This document shows, piece after piece, positions 6,297 to 8,385 of a DNA stretch of 8,385 nt; the first letter of the stretch is position 1; each line of letters starts with the position of its first letter. A program made the position numbers and the translations under genes. Under the pieces are notes generated by a model. It had not been told where the DNA came from. It saw only the letters and a program-made list of their open reading frames with translations, and did not search any database. The stretch is taken from positions 1 to 8,385 of the forward strand of contig JBBIJX010000065.1 in the NCBI GenBank assembly GCA_037445775.1, written 5' to 3'. The DNA comes from JBBUX01 sp037445775 (GTDB lineage: Bacteria; Actinomycetota; Coriobacteriia; Anaerosomatales; PHET01).

Positions 6297-6354
6297 CGCG
6301 CCAAGCACCTGCGCGGTATACTCTGACGCGCACCTCGTAGCATCACGATATACA
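6293..6354 (+). promoter_or_regulatory. Tandem promoter-like elements upstream of spoVS
   Basis: CTGACGCGC occurs twice, at 6293-6301 and 6323-6331, exactly 30 bases apart. Each copy is followed by a -10-like hexamer: TATACT (6317-6322, 18 bases after CTGACG) and TATACA (6349-6354, 20 bases after). The first pair is the better promoter, and its -35-like part overlaps the stop codon of the preceding gene. It gives a leader of about 98 bases. This could be two promoters, or one promoter with a repeated regulator site. Confidence 0.5.
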
Positions 6355-6382
6355 CACCACCTTTCACGCCACACACGCACCT

Positions 6383-6397
6383 GCCGCCCCCGGCGGC
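6383..6397 (+). other. GC hairpin in the spoVS leader
   Basis: GCCGCC (6383-6388) and GGCGGC (6392-6397) form a perfect six-pair stem with a CCC loop, 19 bases before the ribosome-binding site. No T tract follows, so it is not a terminator. It may affect translation of spoVS or stabilise its mRNA. Confidence 0.45.
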
Positions 6398-6426
6398 TCG
6401 GACCACCATCACGCCAGGGAGGGACC

Positions 6427-6702
6427 GTGGAAGTCCTCAAGGTGTCCAGCAAGTCCAATCCGAACTCCGTCGCAGGCGCACTCGCCGGTATCGTGCGGGA
6501 GCAAGGCGCCGTCGAAGTCCAGACCGTCGGAGCCGGCGCGCTCAACCAGGCGATCAAGGCGATTGCGATCGCGCGAGGGTTCATCGCACCGTCCGGTCTG
6601 GAGCTGACCTGCATCCCCGCCTTCGCAGACATCGAGATCAACGGTGAGGAGCGCACCGCGATCCGGCTGCTTGTCGAGCCGCGCGACATGATACGTGCGT
6701 GA
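6427..6702 (+). CDS. spoVS: Stage V sporulation protein S (SpoVS)
   Basis: SpoVS is a small Alba-like protein. In Bacillus it is needed for late sporulation and also influences septation, and it is suspected to bind nucleic acids. This one has 91 residues, a few more than the usual 86. It shows the family's almost invariant sequence: MEVLKVSSKSNPNSVAGALA at the start, GAGALNQAIKAIAIARGF (about 36-53) in the middle, then CIPAFADIEINGEERTAI and LLVEPR near the end. The GTG start at 6427 is fixed by GGGAGGG (6417-6423). It has its own candidate promoters and lies 9 bases before the PHP gene, so those two are probably co-transcribed. Homologues occur in non-sporulating bacteria too, so its presence alone does not show that this organism makes spores. 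Confidence 0.96.
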   Translation: MEVLKVSSKSNPNSVAGALAGIVREQGAVEVQTVGAGALNQAIKAIAIARGFIAPSGLELTCIPAFADIEINGEERTAIRLLVEPRDMIRA

Positions 6703-6711
6703 CCACGCGTG

Positions 6712-7527
6712 ATGAGAGCGGACCTTCACGTCCACTCAACCGCGTCTGACGGTGCCGTTTCACCTTCACACCTCGTCTCGATGGCCCTGCAGAACCGTCT
6801 CGACTACCTGTCCATCACCGACCACGATTCGGTGGAAGGCATTGCGGACGCACTACGGGCAGCGCGCGGCAGCGCGCTCACTCTCATTCCGGGCGTTGAA
6901 CTCTCCTCCGTGGACGATGACGGCCGCGACATCCATGTGCTCGGGTACTTCATCGATCATCACGACGGCGATCTTCTAGAGCACCTCACCACGCTGCGCG
7001 CCAGTAGGCTTCAGCGGGCACATGACATGGTCAGGACTCTCGCACACGACGGGATCAACGTCCCAATCGATGAGGTGCTAGCGTACGCGGACGGCGGGTC
7101 TGTGGGTCGCAGCCACGTCGCCCGAGCCCTCGTCGCCCGCGGGCACGCCACGTCGATCGCCGACGCGTTCGAACGATTCATCGGACGAAATGGTCCGCAC
7201 TACGTGGCGAAGCAGGCCGGCACGCCCGCCGCCGCGATTGGTGTGATCCGGCGAGCCGGAGGCGTCGCCGTCGTTGCGCACCCCGGCATCAACGGTCTGA
7301 GTGACGCGATTCCTTCACTCGCCGCGACGGGCCTCGCCGGCGTGGAGGCGTATCACGCGGACCACTCCCCCGAGGACCGTTCCCGGTACGCCCACCTCGC
7401 GGACACCCTGGGACTCGCCTGCACGGGGGGGAGCGACTTCCACGGCCCAGACGCCCCCAATCCAGCGCTCGGCAGCGTGGACCTGCCGCCCGACGCGCTT
7501 CGCCGGTTTCTCGCGTTGCGTTCCTGA
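6712..7527 (+). CDS. PHP-domain phosphoesterase, YciV/TrpH (RNase AM) type
   Basis: This 271-residue protein is a polymerase-and-histidinol-phosphatase (PHP) domain hydrolase. E. coli YciV/TrpH, its closest recognised type, removes the 3' phosphate of 3',5'-nucleoside bisphosphates and acts as a 5'-3' exonuclease on short RNA and rRNA ends. Metal-site motifs run in order: DLHVHST (H6, H8), ITDHDS (D37, H38), GVELSS (E63), DIHVLGY (H75), VVAHPG (H190), and GGSDFHG (D242, H244). The inserted region GRSHVARALVARGH with a later GRNGPHYV is typical of the TrpH group rather than HisK or DNA polymerase PHP domains. The start may be ATG 6712 or GTG 6709; neither has a clear ribosome-binding site, so coupling to spoVS is likely. 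Together with rny it suggests an RNA-turnover role. Substrate assignment is by family only. Confidence 0.9.
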   Translation: MRADLHVHSTASDGAVSPSHLVSMALQNRLDYLSITDHDSVEGIADALRAARGSALTLIPGVELSSVDDDGRDIHVLGYFIDHHDGDLLEHLTTLRASRLQRAHDMVRTLAHDGINVPIDEVLAYADGGSVGRSHVARALVARGHATSIADAFERFIGRNGPHYVAKQAGTPAAAIGVIRRAGGVAVVAHPGINGLSDAIPSLAATGLAGVEAYHADHSPEDRSRYAHLADTLGLACTGGSDFHGPDAPNPALGSVDLPPDALRRFLALRS

Positions 7528-7580
7528 TCGTTCGCCGCACGAATACTTCGCGCACGATTGCGTCCTGCGGACACGACCCG

Positions 7581-7589
7581 TGCTACACT
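7581..7589 (+). promoter_or_regulatory. Extended -10 promoter candidate for miaB
   Basis: TGCTACACT combines a TGn extension (7581-7583) with a TACACT -10 (7584-7589). TTGCGT (7558-7563) is the nearest -35-like hexamer but is 20 bases away. Transcription would begin about 7596, leaving only about four bases before the miaB ATG. No Shine-Dalgarno sequence is present, so translation would be essentially leaderless. Confidence 0.5.
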
Positions 7590-7599
7590 CGCTCGCGCC

Positions 7600-8385
7600 A
7601 TGCACACCTTCCACATCCGCACCTTCGGGTGCCAGATGAACAAGCACGACAGCGAGCGTGTCGCCGGACTGCTCATGGCCGGCGGGCTCGAGCCCGTGGC
7701 CCAGGCGGAGGACGCCGACGCCATAGTGTTCATGACCTGTTGCGTGCGCGACAACGCGGACGAACGGCTTCGCGGACAGGTCGCCTCGCTCAAGGCGCTC
7801 AAGCCCGGTCGCGGTCGAGGACCGCTCATCGCGGTGGGCGGGTGTATCGGCCAGCGAGATGGCGCCACGCTCGTGGAGCAGCTTCCCCACATCGACGTGG
7901 TCTTCGGCACGCACAACATCGCCCGGCTCCCGGCTCTGCTGGAGGCCGCGAACAGTTCACGGACGCCGCAGGTCGAGATCGTCGACAACACGGATGAGTT
8001 CGCGAGCGACCTGCCAGCGAGACGCGAGCACCCTTGGCACGCCTGGGTGCCGATCACGGTCGGGTGCGACAACTTCTGCAGCTACTGCATCGTGCCCCAC
8101 GTCCGCGGACGCGAACGTAGCCGCGACCCTGACTCTATCATCGACGAGGTCGCCGGCTTGGCTGACGACGGGGTGTGTGAAGTCACACTACTGGGGCAGA
8201 ACGTGAACTCGTACGGGCGTGACCTGAATGGTGAGCCTCGCTTCGCATCCCTGCTCAGGAAAGTGGCAGACACGGGAATCTCGCGGATCCGGTTCGCCAC
8301 GAGCCATCCCAAGGATCTCTCGGACGATACCGTCAGCGTCATGGTCGACGTGCCCGCCGTGATGCCGTACCTTCATCTGCCGGTG
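7600..8385 (+). CDS. miaB: tRNA-2-methylthio-N6-dimethylallyladenosine synthase MiaB (5' part)
   Basis: MiaB is a radical-SAM methylthiotransferase. It adds a methylthio group to i6A at position 37 of tRNAs, improving decoding fidelity. The first 262 residues are present and the gene runs off the right edge. The N-terminal MTTase domain shows the three auxiliary-cluster cysteines: C11 in TFGCQMNKHDSE, C47 in MTCCVRDNA, and C82 in GGCIGQ. The radical-SAM cluster motif CDNFCSYC follows (C156, C160, C163), with IVPHVRGRERSR and LLGQNVNSYG after it. These last motifs and the length of the N-terminal part favour MiaB over MtaB or RimO. The residue after C47 is Cys, where Ser or Ala is common, giving an adjacent cysteine pair. 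The start at 7600 gives the usual N-terminus. The TRAM domain must lie beyond the window. The position after spoVS fits the Bacillus-type gene order. Confidence 0.95.
   Translation, partial: MHTFHIRTFGCQMNKHDSERVAGLLMAGGLEPVAQAEDADAIVFMTCCVRDNADERLRGQVASLKALKPGRGRGPLIAVGGCIGQRDGATLVEQLPHIDVVFGTHNIARLPALLEAANSSRTPQVEIVDNTDEFASDLPARREHPWHAWVPITVGCDNFCSYCIVPHVRGRERSRDPDSIIDEVAGLADDGVCEVTLLGQNVNSYGRDLNGEPRFASLLRKVADTGISRIRFATSHPKDLSDDTVSVMVDVPAVMPYLHLPV

Noticed and set aside
5211..6689. Long open frame of 492 codons on the - strand
   Set aside because: It lies opposite the GHKL ATPase and spoVS genes, has no recognisable motif, is rich in Arg, Asp and Val as expected from antisense GC-rich coding DNA, and spans the promoter region of spoVS.
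7315..8072. Two long - strand open frames opposite the PHP and miaB genes
   Set aside because: Both run opposite two confidently identified genes and cross the miaB promoter region; they have no family features.

Overview
The window is a high-GC, gene-dense, single-direction stretch. Every convincing gene is on the + strand. It suggests a deep-branching Actinomycetota lineage (Coriobacteriia or Anaerosomatales-like, or Geothermincolia-like). The reasons are the high GC, GTG starts, recX overlapping recA as in actinobacteria, and an SOS box of the Gram-positive type (CGAAC-N4-GTTCG). Alongside these are rny and spoVS, which are better known from Firmicutes. The taxonomic call is inference; no taxonomic marker gene is present.

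Layout: (1) positions 1-862 hold the 3' end of cinA and, overlapping it by ATGA, thpR (2',5' RNA ligase-family cyclic phosphodiesterase). (2) Positions 926-2696 hold a LexA-type operator buried in a sigma-70-like promoter, then recA and recX joined by a GTGA overlap: an SOS unit. (3) Positions 2697-3086 are a 390-base non-coding stretch with short repeats, a candidate promoter, several hairpins and a terminator-like hairpin, directly before rny. (4) Positions 3087-5165 hold rny (RNase Y) and a GNAT-family acetyltransferase, separated by a strong hairpin. (5) Positions 5217-6296 hold an unassigned GHKL-type ATPase with a MutL/MORC-like N-terminal domain and an unrecognised C-terminal half. (6) Positions 6427-7527 hold spoVS and a PHP-domain phosphoesterase of the YciV/TrpH (RNase AM) type. 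(7) Positions 7600-8385 hold the 5' part of miaB, cut by the window end.

The backbone cinA-recA-rny-spoVS-miaB matches the order I know from Bacillus (cinA-recA-...-rny-ymdB-spoVS-...-miaB). Here the ymdB slot between rny and spoVS is filled by the acetyltransferase and the GHKL ATPase, and the tdh-kbl slot before miaB by the PHP protein. Themes are DNA repair (recA, recX), RNA turnover and RNA-end chemistry (rny, thpR, PHP protein), tRNA modification (miaB) and a sporulation/development-type regulator (spoVS). The most novel item is the GHKL ATPase; next are the structured leader of rny and the promoter arrangement at recA.
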